Assembly (NCBI GenBank): GCA_022562055.1
Contig: JADFQA010000016.1
Coordinates: forward strand, 1 to 64,000
Origin: Acidobacteriota bacterium
GTDB taxonomy: Bacteria; Actinomycetota; Acidimicrobiia; Spongiisociales; UBA5794
Length of the DNA stretch: 64,000 nt
Reading direction: 5' to 3'
Part shown: positions 47,572 to 57,229 of the stretch, piece after piece
Layout: every line of letters begins with the position of its first letter
Position numbering within the stretch: position 1 is the first letter of the stretch
Translations under genes and position numbers: made by a program
The notes under the pieces: generated by a model
Seen by the model: only the letters and a program-made list of their open reading frames with translations
What the model was told of the DNA's origin: nothing
The model's database searches: none

Positions 47572-48950
47572 ATGTTGATACTTGGTCTTATCGTCGCGGC
47601 GTTCGTCGGTCCACTCTTTGTTTGGAAGAAGACCAAGAACCGGACCCCGGCGCGCTACGCCATAGGCTCATCGACCGCAGTCGTCGGCTCTGCAATCACT
47701 CCCATCCTGATGGGCCAGTGCGGTTTCATCGAAGAGACGTCGGGCGTCGGCCATCTTCTCGCCTGGGGTCTGATGGTCGGAAGCGGTTGGCTTGCCTTGA
47801 TCCTCATGCTTGCATTATTCGACCGTGCGGACGGGATCGCCAAATCGGGCTCGTCCATGGCCGGCGAGATCCGCACTGGTGGGTTCCGCATGGGATGGTG
47901 GGTCCCCTGGTTGCTGTTGTCACCCACGCTTCTCATACTGGCGGTGTTTTTGTACACACCTGCCGTCCAAACTTTCACACTGTCTTCGCGGCTCACGCGA
48001 CTCGGGGCCCCGAAATCGATTGATGTTTGTTTCGGAAACTTCACCGAGCTCCTAATCACTGATCCCATCAGGTTGCTCGCCTATCCGCTCCTTGCCGTTG
48101 GGTTCATTTACTCAGCGCGGTGCTGGATTCGCCGCTCGACTCCGCGCACCTGGAGCCGACGTGGCGCAGATGCCGCTTCTATCGTCGCGATGCTTTCAGT
48201 GTTCGTGGCGCTGTACGCCATGTTCTCAGCCGGCGGTGGCGGCCAGGTTGCCTACCGTCCTGTGTACCTCACAACAGTCATCATCTCGGTTGGCATCGTC
48301 GCATCGGGGATGATCGGTGGACTCGCAGTCGCCTACCTAGCGTTCCGCCATATTCGTGGTGGCAGCATCTACCGCACGCTGCTGATCTGGCCGTACGCAA
48401 TCTCTCCGGCGGTTGCCGGTCTGCTCTTCTTTATGATCTTCGACCCGACGGCAGGCATCTTCTCACACGGCATGGAAACGCTGTTCGGCATAGACGTACC
48501 GAACTACCGCGAGAGCGCCATCCTGGCGCAGCTGGCCGTGATCATTGCAAGCGGCTGGAAGATCATTGGATACAACATTCTCTTCTACCTCGCAGGCCTC
48601 CAGACCGTATCGACGGATCAGATAGAAGCGTCGTTGATCGACGGTGCATCAGCGTGGAAGAGGTTCACGAAAATCGTGCTGCCGGCGCTGTCACCAATCA
48701 CCTTCTTTCTGCTGGTCACCAATCTCACTTACGCGTTCTTTGAGGTGTACGGAACTATCGACTTTATGACCAAGGGTGCGCCAGCCGGCAAGACGTCGGT
48801 CGCGATCTACGAAATCATCCGGGTCGGCGTCAATAACGGAGAGCTGGGCGCGGCGCCGCCCAATCCGTCATGTCGTTTGTAGCCGTCATCGGGATCACGG
48901 TGTGGCAGTTCAAGACAAGTGGTGAACGAGTCAGTTACGGAGGTTCGTGA
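47572..48950 (+). pseudogene. Sugar ABC transporter permease (UgpA-like) with 3' frameshift
   Basis: Membrane permease with the EAA loop EASLIDGASAWKRFTKIVLPALSP and the ending TIDFMTKGAPAGKTSVAIYEIIRVGVNNGELGAA. As read it then ends PPNPSCRL at 48882. In the frame two bases on, the normal C terminus continues: AQSVMSFVAVIGITVWQFKT to YGGS and TGA 48948-48950, which overlaps the next ATG as TGATG. One base appears missing near 48850-48860 (GCGGCGCCGCCC). The N terminus carries an unusual extra stretch of about 110 residues with three hydrophobic segments before the normal start (WWVPWLLLSPTLLIL). Confidence 0.82.
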
Positions 48951-49798
48951 TGCAAGGCCTCGCATCAGGAGTACAAACCAAGACGTTGTTTCGGGGTCGA
49001 AAGTGGCCGTACCACCTCGGCTTGACGATCACGGCCATTGTCATTGCATTCCCGCTGCTATACGCGATCCTGATCGCGACACAGACGAACGCTGAGACCT
49101 ATTCGTTCCAGTTCACACCCGGTTCGGCGCTTGCGAAGAACTTCGAGGCCGTGTGGGTGAAGAGGAACTTTGGTGGCGCGATGCTTAACTCGCTTCAGCA
49201 CGCGGTTCTCGTCACAACGGGGAAGACAATCCTGTCGCTGCTCGCAGGTTTGGCATTTGTCTACTTCAAGTTCAGAGGCAAATGGCTGGTGTTTTTCTTC
49301 GTGCTGGTGACGTTGACGATGCCGACAGAGGTCATGATCCTGGCGATGTTCCGCCTTGTCGCAGGTTTTGGCTGGCAGGACACCATGGCAGCGCTGACCA
49401 TCCCATTCCTAGCATCGGCGACTGGCGCCTTTCTGTTTCGACAGCACTTTGCAAACATGCCAACCGAACTGCTTGAGGCGTCGCAAATCGACGGTGCGAC
49501 TCCACTGCAGTTCCTGCGCAAAGTGCTCATTCCGCTTTCATGGAACGTCATTGCGGCTTTGTTCGTCATCCAGTTCATCTACACATGGAACATGTTCTTG
49601 TGGCCGAGTCTTATCATCCGGGATGAGTCGAAGCAGGTCGTTCAGGCTGCGCTGCAGACACTCACAAACATCGACGGCTCACTCAACTTCGGCCCCCTGA
49701 TGCTGGCCGCGGTGATGGCGTCGATCCCACCCGCGTTTGTGTTCGTTCTGATGCAGAAGCCGTTTATGAGCGGGTTTGCAATCGGCCAGGACAAATAG
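48950..49798 (+). CDS. Sugar ABC transporter permease (UgpE-like)
   Basis: 282-residue second permease of the carbohydrate importer with six helices. The EAA loop is FANMPTELLEASQIDGATPLQFLRKVLIPLS; the end is FVLMQKPFMSGFAIGQDK. ATG 48950 overlaps the restored stop of the first permease (TGATG); GTG 48947 is an alternative. No ATPase gene follows; many actinobacterial importers share a MsmK-type ATPase encoded elsewhere. Confidence 0.9.
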   Translation: MQGLASGVQTKTLFRGRKWPYHLGLTITAIVIAFPLLYAILIATQTNAETYSFQFTPGSALAKNFEAVWVKRNFGGAMLNSLQHAVLVTTGKTILSLLAGLAFVYFKFRGKWLVFFFVLVTLTMPTEVMILAMFRLVAGFGWQDTMAALTIPFLASATGAFLFRQHFANMPTELLEASQIDGATPLQFLRKVLIPLSWNVIAALFVIQFIYTWNMFLWPSLIIRDESKQVVQAALQTLTNIDGSLNFGPLMLAAVMASIPPAFVFVLMQKPFMSGFAIGQDK

Positions 49799-49901
49799 CG
49801 ACTCGTCGGATGCGGATCTTCCGCGGCTAAGACGTTCAATTTACACCAACCGACATATCCGATTGAGCCGGCCCGCTGGTTGATACCACGGGAATATTGC
49901 T

Positions 49902-50486
49902 TTAGGCGAACGGGTCCGCTTTTTGGCTGACGCTCGTCGTTGTTGCGGCCGGAGACAACAGCTCGTCCACGGAAGCTGCCAACGAATCTGGAGTCTGCTG
50001 AGTCGCTTCTTCCGTCGCATAACGGGGCTGCGATGTGGGCGCTGATGCATCCAGCTCGCTGTCCGTCGCTTCTACCACGTCGTCGGCGTATCTTGCCCGG
50101 ACTTCGTCGACCCCGGTAACTGCCTCATGACTCTTTGCCAGCTCCTCGATCGCCCGCAACATCGAATCGTCAACCAGTGTTTCGGATGTCGCAGCCGAGG
50201 TCTGTGCGTCCCCCTGAAGTTCGGCGAACGGCGAGAGGGTCGGCGCAGGCTCGGGCATGGAGTCCGACTCCGATTCTTCGATAGCTGTCGGGTCCGTTGG
50301 CTGTTGACGAGACGCGTCACCGGCGTCCTCTTCTGGTGCATCGAAATCGAGTTTCGGGCTTGGACTGTCGCCACCCTGAATCGCGTCAAGCATTGAAGCC
50401 CACTCGTGATCGGTCGAGCAGTTCGTGCAGTACGCACTGTCGGCCCTACGGGTGCTTCCTTCACCACCACACGTCACACAGATCAT
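49902..50486 (-). CDS. Zinc-ribbon hypothetical protein with acidic tail
   Basis: 194 residues. The first 25 hold two CxxC knuckles (MICVTCGGEG, YCTNCSTDHEW), a zinc ribbon. The rest is low-complexity, rich in Ser, Thr, Ala, Pro, Asp and Glu, probably disordered, with one helical stretch (MLRAIEELAKSHEAV). I do not recognise a family. ATG 50486 is chosen since the upstream part of the frame is not protein-like. It lies downstream of the Fe-S protein on the same strand, 203 bases away. Confidence 0.7.
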   Translation of the reverse strand: MICVTCGGEGSTRRADSAYCTNCSTDHEWASMLDAIQGGDSPSPKLDFDAPEEDAGDASRQQPTDPTAIEESESDSMPEPAPTLSPFAELQGDAQTSAATSETLVDDSMLRAIEELAKSHEAVTGVDEVRARYADDVVEATDSELDASAPTSQPRYATEEATQQTPDSLAASVDELLSPAATTTSVSQKADPFA

Positions 50487-50689
50487 CGTCGAAGGCCTCC
50501 ATAAAACAACATCCTCGTGTTGCAGGTATCGGCGAAACAACCGAAGCGCTTGAGTGCCATACGGGGTCCATATTCGACCACCACGTCCGGTCTGGTCACC
50601 CACCGGACCCGGCCGCCATATCGGCTATGTGCCAACCAAACAGCAACCGGGTGGACGTCGCGCTGACGACCCTTGATCGAATTCGGCTT

Positions 50690-52876
50690 CTAGCTAGAGG
50701 TTTGTTCATCGAGGAGGACCGCGATGTCGATTACTTGAACATCTTCGTGCCCGAGTTCTTTGACTCCGTCGTCAAGCATCACAAAGCAGAATGGGCAGCC
50801 GGTTGCGATGACGTCGGCACCGGTCGCGACAGCCTCTTCGGTGCGCTCGATGTTGACCTTCTTGCCGGTCTGCTCCTCCATCCACATACGGCCACCACCA
50901 GCGCCACAACAGAACGAGTTCGTACCGTTGCGCTCCATCTCAACACGACCGCCAACGATGTCCACTAGACCGCGCGGGGCTGTATAGATGTCGTTGTGTC
51001 TGCCGAGGTAACACGGGTCGTGGTAGGTGATCGTTCTCGACGAGTCGTGTTTTGGTGTCAGAACCCCTTCGTCAACGAGCCTCATCAGCAACTCGGAGTG
51101 GTGAATCACTTCGTACTCGCCACCGAACTGCGGGTATTCGTTCTTGAGGGTGTTGAAACAATGGGGGCATTGTGTGATGAGCTTGGTGATCCCGAGGTCG
51201 TTCAAAGTCTCGATGTTTTGCAGCGCAAGGCCCTGAAACACGTATTCGTTTCCGGTTCGTCGAGCTGGATCACCGGTACATAGTTCGCGTGGGCCGAGGA
51301 TCGCGAAGTCGATTCCTGCACGGTGCATCAGTTTTGCTGTCGAGATTGTGGTCTTGCGGTTGCGATCATCGAAGCTGCCCGCACAGCCCACCCAATACAG
51401 ATACTCTGCCTCGACGCCAGGATCGCCGAGCACCTTTACCTCGAAGTCGAGTTCGTCCGTCCAGTCCCCTCGCGTGGCCTGACTCATTCCGTAGACGTTC
51501 GACTGGTTCTCAAGGCTGATGTAGGCCTTGCCCAATTCGGATGGGAAATCTGCCTCCATCAGCGATAGGTATCGGCGCATGTCGAGAATCTTGTCAACAA
51601 TTTCAATGTTGACCGGACACACCTCATCGCAGGCACGACACGTCGTACACGCCCACAGTTCTTCCGACGTGATACGTTCGAACACGTTGTCTGATGTCAC
51701 GGTGATGCCAGCGTCGACACCCACGGGCGGAGACACGGCTGGAGTTCCTGAGCGAGCGGCGACCTCTCCAAGCTTGAGCACAATTTCGCGCGGGTCGAGC
51801 GGCTTGCCAGTGATGTTGGCCGGGCACACCGCGGTGCATAGCCCACAGGTGGTGCACGCATCAGTGTCAAGGAGTTGTTTCCACGTGAAATCAGCAATGA
51901 CCGAAGCACCCACAGTCTCGATATCCTCAGCCTCAAGGAGATTCGGCATCTCGCGCATAGCTCCCTTGGGCCGCTCCCGCGGTCCCAGCGCCATGTTCAC
52001 TGGGGAAGTCACCGCATGTCTGAGCTTCGTCGTTGGCAGCATGACGAGAAACACCAGGAACAGGAGAGCATGTGTTGCCCAAAAGATCTGGTGCAAACCC
52101 GACGCAACCGTCGACGGGATAAGACCCGCAATGGCAGTCCCAACAAACGACCAGCTCTCCCAATCCGGCACACCGATGACTTGGATGCGGGCACCCTCGA
52201 CCAAGAGACCTGACACACCAATTGCCGCCAGGAGCGTCAGGATCCAGAAATCCTCGGGACGGGTCTTGGACCGTATGCGCCAGGGTCTGGCAACGTAGCG
52301 GCGCAAATACGCCATGGCTACCCCCACCAGGAACACCACGGCTGCGGTGTCAAGAATCAGCGAGTAGACCTGGTACACCCGACCGTTGAGGAATTGGATG
52401 CTGGTAGGCAACAGATGATCGATCTCAAGCGTGACCGTGCCGATGAACAACACCACAAACCCGTAGTAAATCGCGGCGTGCATGATTCCCGCACCGGGGT
52501 CACGCATCAGCGTCTTCATTGAAAGCCCCTCGCTGGCAGCGTGGATGCGCCGCTTCCACTGCCGCGTGCGGGTATCAGACGCACCGCGTTCCCAGTTCTT
52601 TGCGCGTAGTGCAAACAGGTAGAACGTCATCCCAAGGAACACCGAGACAGCAACGTAGAAGGTTGCGATCATCACGGCGGGTATGTTCCCAAAGATCGGA
52701 CGCGCGATCTCGTGGTCAGGGATCGCGATGAGCGCACCAATCCATCCTGACAGCAACACGCTTGCCGCACTCACCCCCGCCAACCCCACCAACACGGTGC
52801 TGGCCTTCACGCGACGTTTCGTTACCTCGGGCTGCGTCTCCGTGTCACTGACCAATCCGCTACTCCTCATGAGCAT
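50690..52876 (-). CDS. Membrane-bound heterodisulfide-reductase-like Fe-S oxidoreductase
   Basis: 728 residues. The N-terminal about 320 contain five or six transmembrane helices resembling a nitrate-reductase gamma-type quinone-interacting part. Two 4Fe-4S motifs follow ([12 protein letters not shown] and [12 protein letters not shown]), then two CCG domains ([26 protein letters not shown] with [13 protein letters not shown]). Similar mycobacterial proteins link acyl-CoA or other dehydrogenases to the quinone pool. It diverges from the paa operon across 121 bases, so it could take electrons from aromatic or fatty-acid breakdown; that is inference. Confidence 0.88.
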   Translation of the reverse strand: MLMRSSGLVSDTETQPEVTKRRVKASTVLVGLAGVSAASVLLSGWIGALIAIPDHEIARPIFGNIPAVMIATFYVAVSVFLGMTFYLFALRAKNWERGASDTRTRQWKRRIHAASEGLSMKTLMRDPGAGIMHAAIYYGFVVLFIGTVTLEIDHLLPTSIQFLNGRVYQVYSLILDTAAVVFLVGVAMAYLRRYVARPWRIRSKTRPEDFWILTLLAAIGVSGLLVEGARIQVIGVPDWESWSFVGTAIAGLIPSTVASGLHQIFWATHALLFLVFLVMLPTTKLRHAVTSPVNMALGPRERPKGAMREMPNLLEAEDIETVGASVIADFTWKQLLDTDACTTCGLCTAVCPANITGKPLDPREIVLKLGEVAARSGTPAVSPPVGVDAGITVTSDNVFERITSEELWACTTCRACDEVCPVNIEIVDKILDMRRYLSLMEADFPSELGKAYISLENQSNVYGMSQATRGDWTDELDFEVKVLGDPGVEAEYLYWVGCAGSFDDRNRKTTISTAKLMHRAGIDFAILGPRELCTGDPARRTGNEYVFQGLALQNIETLNDLGITKLITQCPHCFNTLKNEYPQFGGEYEVIHHSELLMRLVDEGVLTPKHDSSRTITYHDPCYLGRHNDIYTAPRGLVDIVGGRVEMERNGTNSFCCGAGGGRMWMEEQTGKKVNIERTEEAVATGADVIATGCPFCFVMLDDGVKELGHEDVQVIDIAVLLDEQTSS

Positions 52877-52934
52877 CGCATGCTCTGGCTTTCCACGGAG
52901 TCTAGATGGCGAACACCGTTGCTATCTTCCATTG

Positions 52935-52963
52935 TTGACGAACGAACGTTCGTTCGTTATAGT
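52935..52963 (+). promoter_or_regulatory. paa promoter with a perfect 20-bp palindromic operator in the spacer
   Basis: -35 TTGACG (52935-52940), 17-base spacer, -10 TATAGT (52958-52963). The palindrome ACGAACGAACGTTCGTTCGT spans 52938-52957, covering half of the -35 and the entire spacer. Such symmetric ACGAACGTTCGT sites are typical TetR-family operators, and a TetR gene closes the operon. Repression by occlusion, relieved by phenylacetyl-CoA or a related CoA ester, is the natural model. The paaA Shine-Dalgarno GGAG lies at 52988-52991. Confidence 0.85.
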
Positions 52964-52997
52964 TCTTGTCAACCACACCCCCGAAACGGAGACACCG

Positions 52998-53942
52998 ATG
53001 CAAGCGATGGCTGGAGAGGTCCGCTTCCAGGAACTGATTGATGCAGACGACAAAGTCGAACCACGCGATTGGATGCCCGACGGATACCGCAAGACACTGA
53101 TCCGCCAAATTGCACAGCATGCCCACTCCGAAATCATAGGCATGCAGCCAGAGGCGAACTGGATAACCAGGGCGCCCACGCTGCAACGCAAGATGACGTT
53201 GATCGCCAAGGTCCAGGACGAAGCCGGGCACGGTCTCTACCTGTACTCGGCCGCAGAAACCCTCGGCGTGTCCCGCGACCAACTCCAAACGCTGCTCCAC
53301 GACGGCAAGCAGAAGTACTCGTCCATCTTCAACTACCCGACACTTTCGTGGGCCGACATGGGGACGATCGGGTGGCTTGTTGACGGTGCAGCAATTGTGA
53401 ACCAGATCGCACTCCAACGAACCTCATACGGTCCGTATGCGCGTGCAATGGTCAAGATCTGTAAAGAAGAGAGCTTCCACGCGCGGCAGGGTTACTCGAT
53501 TCTCTTGGCCTTGAGCCGCGGTAGCGACGAACAGCGCGCCATGCTACAAGACTCGATCAACCGATGGTGGTGGCCCGCACTGATGATGTTCGGACCCCAT
53601 GACGCTGACTCACCAAACACCGAACAGTCGATGAAGTGGAAGGTGAAGCGAGTGACGAACGACGAGTTGCGCCAGCTCTACATCGACCAAACAGTCCCCC
53701 GAGCCGAGTATCTCGGCTGCACGATCCCTGACCCCGACCTTAAGTTCGACGAAGAGACCGGACACTGGAGTATCGGCCCGATCGACTGGGATGAGTTCTG
53801 GAACACAGTCAAGGGCAACGGCCCGCTGAACCGCGAACGCATTGCCCACAAGGTGAAGGCGTGGGACGACGGGGAGTGGGTGCGCAAGGGCGCAACCGCC
53901 TATGCAGCCAAGCAACGTAGCCGTCTCGAGAAGTCGGCGTAG
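52998..53942 (+). CDS. paaA: Phenylacetyl-CoA 1,2-epoxidase subunit PaaA
   Basis: 314-residue catalytic di-iron subunit of the ring-epoxidising monooxygenase. Diiron ligands lie in [11 protein letters not shown]-type and [20 protein letters not shown] helices and in [14 protein letters not shown]. It matches PaaA in length and ending ([22 protein letters not shown]). ATG 52998 follows the promoter and GGAG site; the frame opens further upstream into the divergent gene but is not coding there. First gene of paaABCDE-tetR. Confidence 0.95.
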   Translation: MQAMAGEVRFQELIDADDKVEPRDWMPDGYRKTLIRQIAQHAHSEIIGMQPEANWITRAPTLQRKMTLIAKVQDEAGHGLYLYSAAETLGVSRDQLQTLLHDGKQKYSSIFNYPTLSWADMGTIGWLVDGAAIVNQIALQRTSYGPYARAMVKICKEESFHARQGYSILLALSRGSDEQRAMLQDSINRWWWPALMMFGPHDADSPNTEQSMKWKVKRVTNDELRQLYIDQTVPRAEYLGCTIPDPDLKFDEETGHWSIGPIDWDEFWNTVKGNGPLNRERIAHKVKAWDDGEWVRKGATAYAAKQRSRLEKSA

Positions 53943-53958
53943 GAAAGGAATTCCAGCA

Positions 53959-54297
53959 ATGTCATACGATGTCCCCGAAATCCCAGGCGAGAAGACCGAA
54001 GACGTAGCGTTCGGCACCGACGCACAGGGCTGGCCCCTGTGGGAGGTGTTTGTGAGGGCAAAACGCGGCCTCAACCACGCACATGTCGGTTCCCTCCACG
54101 CACCCGACGCCGAGGTTGCAGTGCAGAACGCACGCGACAGTTACACCCGCCGCGCCGAAGGTGTCAGCATCTGGGTCGTTCCCTCAACCGAGATCCACGC
54201 ATCTGATGACGCCGAGTCGTTTTTCGAACCGATGGAAGATCGGCCGTACCGTCATCCAACGTTCTACGACATCCCCTCAGAAGTTGGTCAGATGTGA
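53959..54297 (+). CDS. paaB: Phenylacetyl-CoA epoxidase subunit PaaB
   Basis: 112-residue small subunit that bridges PaaAC heterodimers. Recognised by WPLWEVFVRAKRGLNHAHVGSLHAPDAEVAVQNARD, YTRRAEGVSIWVV and the ending RHPTFYDIPSEVGQM. Starts 16 bases after paaA, with AGGAAAGGA as ribosome-binding site. Its stop overlaps the GTG of paaC. Confidence 0.95.
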   Translation: MSYDVPEIPGEKTEDVAFGTDAQGWPLWEVFVRAKRGLNHAHVGSLHAPDAEVAVQNARDSYTRRAEGVSIWVVPSTEIHASDDAESFFEPMEDRPYRHPTFYDIPSEVGQM

Positions 54298-55061
54298 AAA
54301 CAACCACGACCACACACCCTCTCGTTGCGTACATTCTCCGCCACGCTGACGACAACCTCGTGATGGGTCAGCGGCTTGCCGAATACGTCACGCGCGCCCC
54401 GGAACTTGAGGAAGATCTCGCAATCGGAAATCTCTCGCTCGACCACATCGGCGTGGCCATGCATCTGTACGGGTACGCCGCAACACTGTCCGACGACGAC
54501 ATCACGGGAGATGACTTGGCGTTCCTCAGGTCCGAACGGGAGTTCTCGAACACGCTCCTTGTAGAGCAACCGCACAACGATTTTGGTGAAGTGATGGCGC
54601 GCCAGTTCTTCTTTGCGCAATACCAGGTTCTGCTGTGGGAGTGTCTCTCAGAGTCGACCGATGAGACCCTTGCCGGCATTGCTCAAAAAGCACTCAAGGA
54701 GGCCACGTACCATGTGCGGCATGCCTCAGGATGGGTGATCCGGCTTGGTGACGGCACCGATGACAGCCATGCCCGTATGCAGGCTGCCATCGATGCAATG
54801 TGGCGGTTCACCGGTGAGCTGTTCGAAAACGACACACTCGTTGACGACATGGTTGCCGCAGGAATCGGAGCCGATCAGATCGCAATGAAGGCGCGCTGGG
54901 ACACCAGAGTGGACGCGGTTCTGACCGAAGCGACCCTCGACCGACCGCAGGATCCGTACCAAGCAACCGGAGGCCGAAACGGGATCCACACAGAGTATCT
55001 CGGGCACATGCTGGCCGAAATGCAGTGGATGCAGAGGACACATCCGGGGTTGCAGTGGTGA
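54294..55061 (+). CDS. paaC: Phenylacetyl-CoA epoxidase structural subunit PaaC
   Basis: 255-residue ferritin-like partner of PaaA, structural rather than catalytic. Typical parts are LRHADDNLVMGQRLAEYVTRAPELEEDLAIGNLSLDHIG, LREREFSNTLLVEQP-like FLRSEREFSNTLLVEQPHNDF, and the ending GRNGIHTEYLGHMLAEMQW. GTG 54294 overlaps the paaB stop as GTGA. Confidence 0.95.
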   Translation: MKTTTTTHPLVAYILRHADDNLVMGQRLAEYVTRAPELEEDLAIGNLSLDHIGVAMHLYGYAATLSDDDITGDDLAFLRSEREFSNTLLVEQPHNDFGEVMARQFFFAQYQVLLWECLSESTDETLAGIAQKALKEATYHVRHASGWVIRLGDGTDDSHARMQAAIDAMWRFTGELFENDTLVDDMVAAGIGADQIAMKARWDTRVDAVLTEATLDRPQDPYQATGGRNGIHTEYLGHMLAEMQWMQRTHPGLQW

Positions 55062-55537
55062 TGACCGACACGTTCAGTATCGAATCTATCCGCAGGCTGC
55101 TCGACGACGTAGTCGACCCAGAGATACCGGTCCTCACCATTGCAGACCTTGGCATCCTCCGCGGCGTCAAGATCGACGATCACGGGTCTGTTGTCGTAAC
55201 CATCACACCTACATACAGCGGGTGCCCGGCCATGAGCACGATCGTCGAGGATATCGAGTCGGCGCTTGCCAACGCCGGGGTCGAGCGCGTGACCGTGCGC
55301 ACGGTGTTTCAGCCGGCGTGGACAACCGATTGGATGACCGAAACCGCCAAAGAGAAACTCAAGAACTTTGGTATCGCTCCCCCAACCGAAACGGGTGGTG
55401 AATCGCCGTCGGTCCTCTGCCCACAGTGTGCGTCGGGTCGCACAAAGACGATCTCGGTGTTTGGTTCGACGGCGTGCAAGGCCCTGATGGTGTGCAGCAG
55501 TTGCCTCGAACCGTTCGACTATTTCAAGGCGATTTGA
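55061..55537 (+). CDS. paaD: Phenylacetate pathway protein PaaD
   Basis: 158-residue MIP18/DUF59-type protein proposed to help Fe-S or di-iron assembly of the epoxidase. DUF59 core: LDDVVDPEIPVLTIADLGILRGV and PTYSGCPAMSTIVEDIE. The C-terminal part has a CPQC...CSSC cysteine ribbon as in PaaD. ATG 55061 overlaps the paaC stop (TGATG). Confidence 0.94.
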   Translation: MTDTFSIESIRRLLDDVVDPEIPVLTIADLGILRGVKIDDHGSVVVTITPTYSGCPAMSTIVEDIESALANAGVERVTVRTVFQPAWTTDWMTETAKEKLKNFGIAPPTETGGESPSVLCPQCASGRTKTISVFGSTACKALMVCSSCLEPFDYFKAI

Positions 55538-56607
55538 TGCCCGCAGCAGAGTTCCATACGTTGCAAGTCGCGTCCGTCGAGCCACTCACCGACGAGTCTG
55601 TGTTGTTGACCTTCACTGTTCCCGACAACCTGAAGTCGGCGTATGCCTTCGTTGCCGGCCAGCACCTGATCCTACGCGCCGACATTGATGGGGTGGATGT
55701 TCGGCGGTCCTACTCGATCTGTACAAGCGCTGGATCGGGAGAACTCCAGGTAGCGGTCAAACGGCTTGAGGATGGCGCGTTCTCCACATACGTCAACACG
55801 CAGCTCGCTGCCGGCGACACCTTGGCGGTGACGCTCCCGACCGGTGATTTCTTGCTCCACACCGACCCGGAAACTGCACGTCACTATCTCGCGATAGCCG
55901 CCGGATCGGGCATAACCCCCGTCATGTCGATGATCTCGACGACGCTCGAAAGCGAGCCCGCGAGCAGGTTCACGTTGCTGTTTGGCAACCGTGACGGACG
56001 GTCGATCATGTTTCTCGAAGAACTGGGAGCCCTCAAGGATCGGTTCCCGTCGCGGTTCTCGCTGCTGCACATCCTTAGCCGAGAGCCGAATGCGATTCCC
56101 CTATTTGAAGGCCGGATCGATGGAGCGAAACTCAAAGACGTGTTCTCAACGGTGGTCGACATCGGTTCGGTCAATGCGTTCTACCTGTGCGGTCCCGCGG
56201 GTATGGTCGACGACGCCACCGAGTTCCTTACATCGCGAGGTGTCGAAGAAACCAATATCAACACCGAGCTGTTCTTCACAGATCGTGATGCCATAACACC
56301 CCCGCAACCGGTCGCCGACGATGCTGATGGTGTCGTCGTCGAATTCGAGCTGGCTGGCCGTGTGTCAACCGTGGTTGTCCCTCCGGATGGTGCACCAATC
56401 CTCGACTATGTCCTTTCGGCCCGTACGGATGCACCGTTTTCGTGTCGCAACGGCGCCTGTGCATCGTGCCGCGCTGTCGTCATTGAGGGCGAAGTTGTCA
56501 TGGACCACAACTGGGCGCTGACCCAGGACGAGGTCGACGCCGGTCAGATCCTCACCTGCCAGTCGCATCCGGTCTTGACAAGCCTCAAGCTGAGCTACGA
56601 CATATGA
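55537..56607 (+). CDS. paaE: Phenylacetyl-CoA epoxidase reductase PaaE
   Basis: 356-residue NADPH:ferredoxin-type reductase feeding PaaA. FAD domain RRSYSICTSAGSGELQVAVKRLEDG; NAD(P) domain AIAAGSGITPVMSMI with CGPAGMVDD; C-terminal 2Fe-2S domain with CRNGACASCRAVV and a fourth Cys in ILTCQSHP. Overlaps paaD as TGATG and the TetR gene as ATGA. Confidence 0.95.
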   Translation: MPAAEFHTLQVASVEPLTDESVLLTFTVPDNLKSAYAFVAGQHLILRADIDGVDVRRSYSICTSAGSGELQVAVKRLEDGAFSTYVNTQLAAGDTLAVTLPTGDFLLHTDPETARHYLAIAAGSGITPVMSMISTTLESEPASRFTLLFGNRDGRSIMFLEELGALKDRFPSRFSLLHILSREPNAIPLFEGRIDGAKLKDVFSTVVDIGSVNAFYLCGPAGMVDDATEFLTSRGVEETNINTELFFTDRDAITPPQPVADDADGVVVEFELAGRVSTVVVPPDGAPILDYVLSARTDAPFSCRNGACASCRAVVIEGEVVMDHNWALTQDEVDAGQILTCQSHPVLTSLKLSYDI

Positions 56608-57182
56608 AGAGGAACACCCGCGAAGACGTTGTTCGCGCCGCCGGCAGATTGTTCGCTGAGTACGGATACCACGGCACGTCGATGCGCGACCTTGGTCGCG
56701 AGCTTGGTCTGCTCGGGTCTTCTCTATACACCCACGTCGAGAGCAAACAGCAACTGCTGGTCGAGGTAGTCGAGCGTGGTGCCGCGTTCTTCCAAGCTTC
56801 CGCCGATGCTGCGGGGTCAATGGAAGGGACCGCTGCGGATCGTTTGCACAGTCTGATAGCGGGACACGTAGACGTCGTGCTCGACCACCGCGACGAAGTC
56901 CGCACCTATCTGTACGAAGCAACGGCGCTCGACGATGATGCCCGCCAGCGGGTGCTCGACGCCCGGAATCAATATGAGGCAGTCTTCACATCGGTCATCA
57001 AGGCCGGGGTGGCCGACGGCAGTCTGCGCCCCGACCTCGACGTCAGGGTCGCCACCATCTTCACTCTCTCAATTCTCAACGCCATCGACCGCTGGTACTC
57101 CGAGAGCGGCCGCATGTCCCGCAAGAAACTCGTCGACGAGATCTGGACATTCATCCTCAAAGGCCTCTACCCAATCAGCTAA
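56604..57182 (+). CDS. TetR-family regulator of the paa operon (PaaR-like)
   Basis: 192-residue TetR repressor. The helix-turn-helix is near the N terminus (VVRAAGRLFAEYGYHGTSMRDLGRELGLLGSSLYTHVESKQQLL). The C-terminal ligand domain ends MSRKKLVDEIWTFILKGLYPIS. It is translationally coupled to paaE (ATGA), so it should be made in proportion to the operon and act on the palindrome before paaA, giving negative feedback. A phenylacetyl-CoA ligand is inferred from other PaaR proteins. Its last codons are repeated at 62626-62680. Confidence 0.9.
   Translation: MKRNTREDVVRAAGRLFAEYGYHGTSMRDLGRELGLLGSSLYTHVESKQQLLVEVVERGAAFFQASADAAGSMEGTAADRLHSLIAGHVDVVLDHRDEVRTYLYEATALDDDARQRVLDARNQYEAVFTSVIKAGVADGSLRPDLDVRVATIFTLSILNAIDRWYSESGRMSRKKLVDEIWTFILKGLYPIS
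57118..57172. repeat. 55-bp repeat, copy 1 (3' end of TetR gene)
   Basis: The segment encoding SRKKLVDEIWTFILKGLY matches 62626-62680 at 54 of 55 bases (one G/A change, giving Glu or Lys). Direct orientation, 5.5 kb apart, flanking the kinase-NirK locus. Confidence 0.9.
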
Positions 57183-57229
57183 CCCGGGGCTGGGTTGGAC
57201 CAGGGTTTCGTGGTAGGTGCCTGCGGGTT

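Noticed and set aside
52683-52997. Upstream extension of the paaA frame
   Set aside because: It would cross the promoter and run into the divergent Fe-S gene; the PaaA family starts at 52998.
57183-57229. Possible terminator between the TetR gene and the kinase (AACCC...GGGTT)
   Set aside because: Only a 5-bp stem without a T-run; too weak to call.
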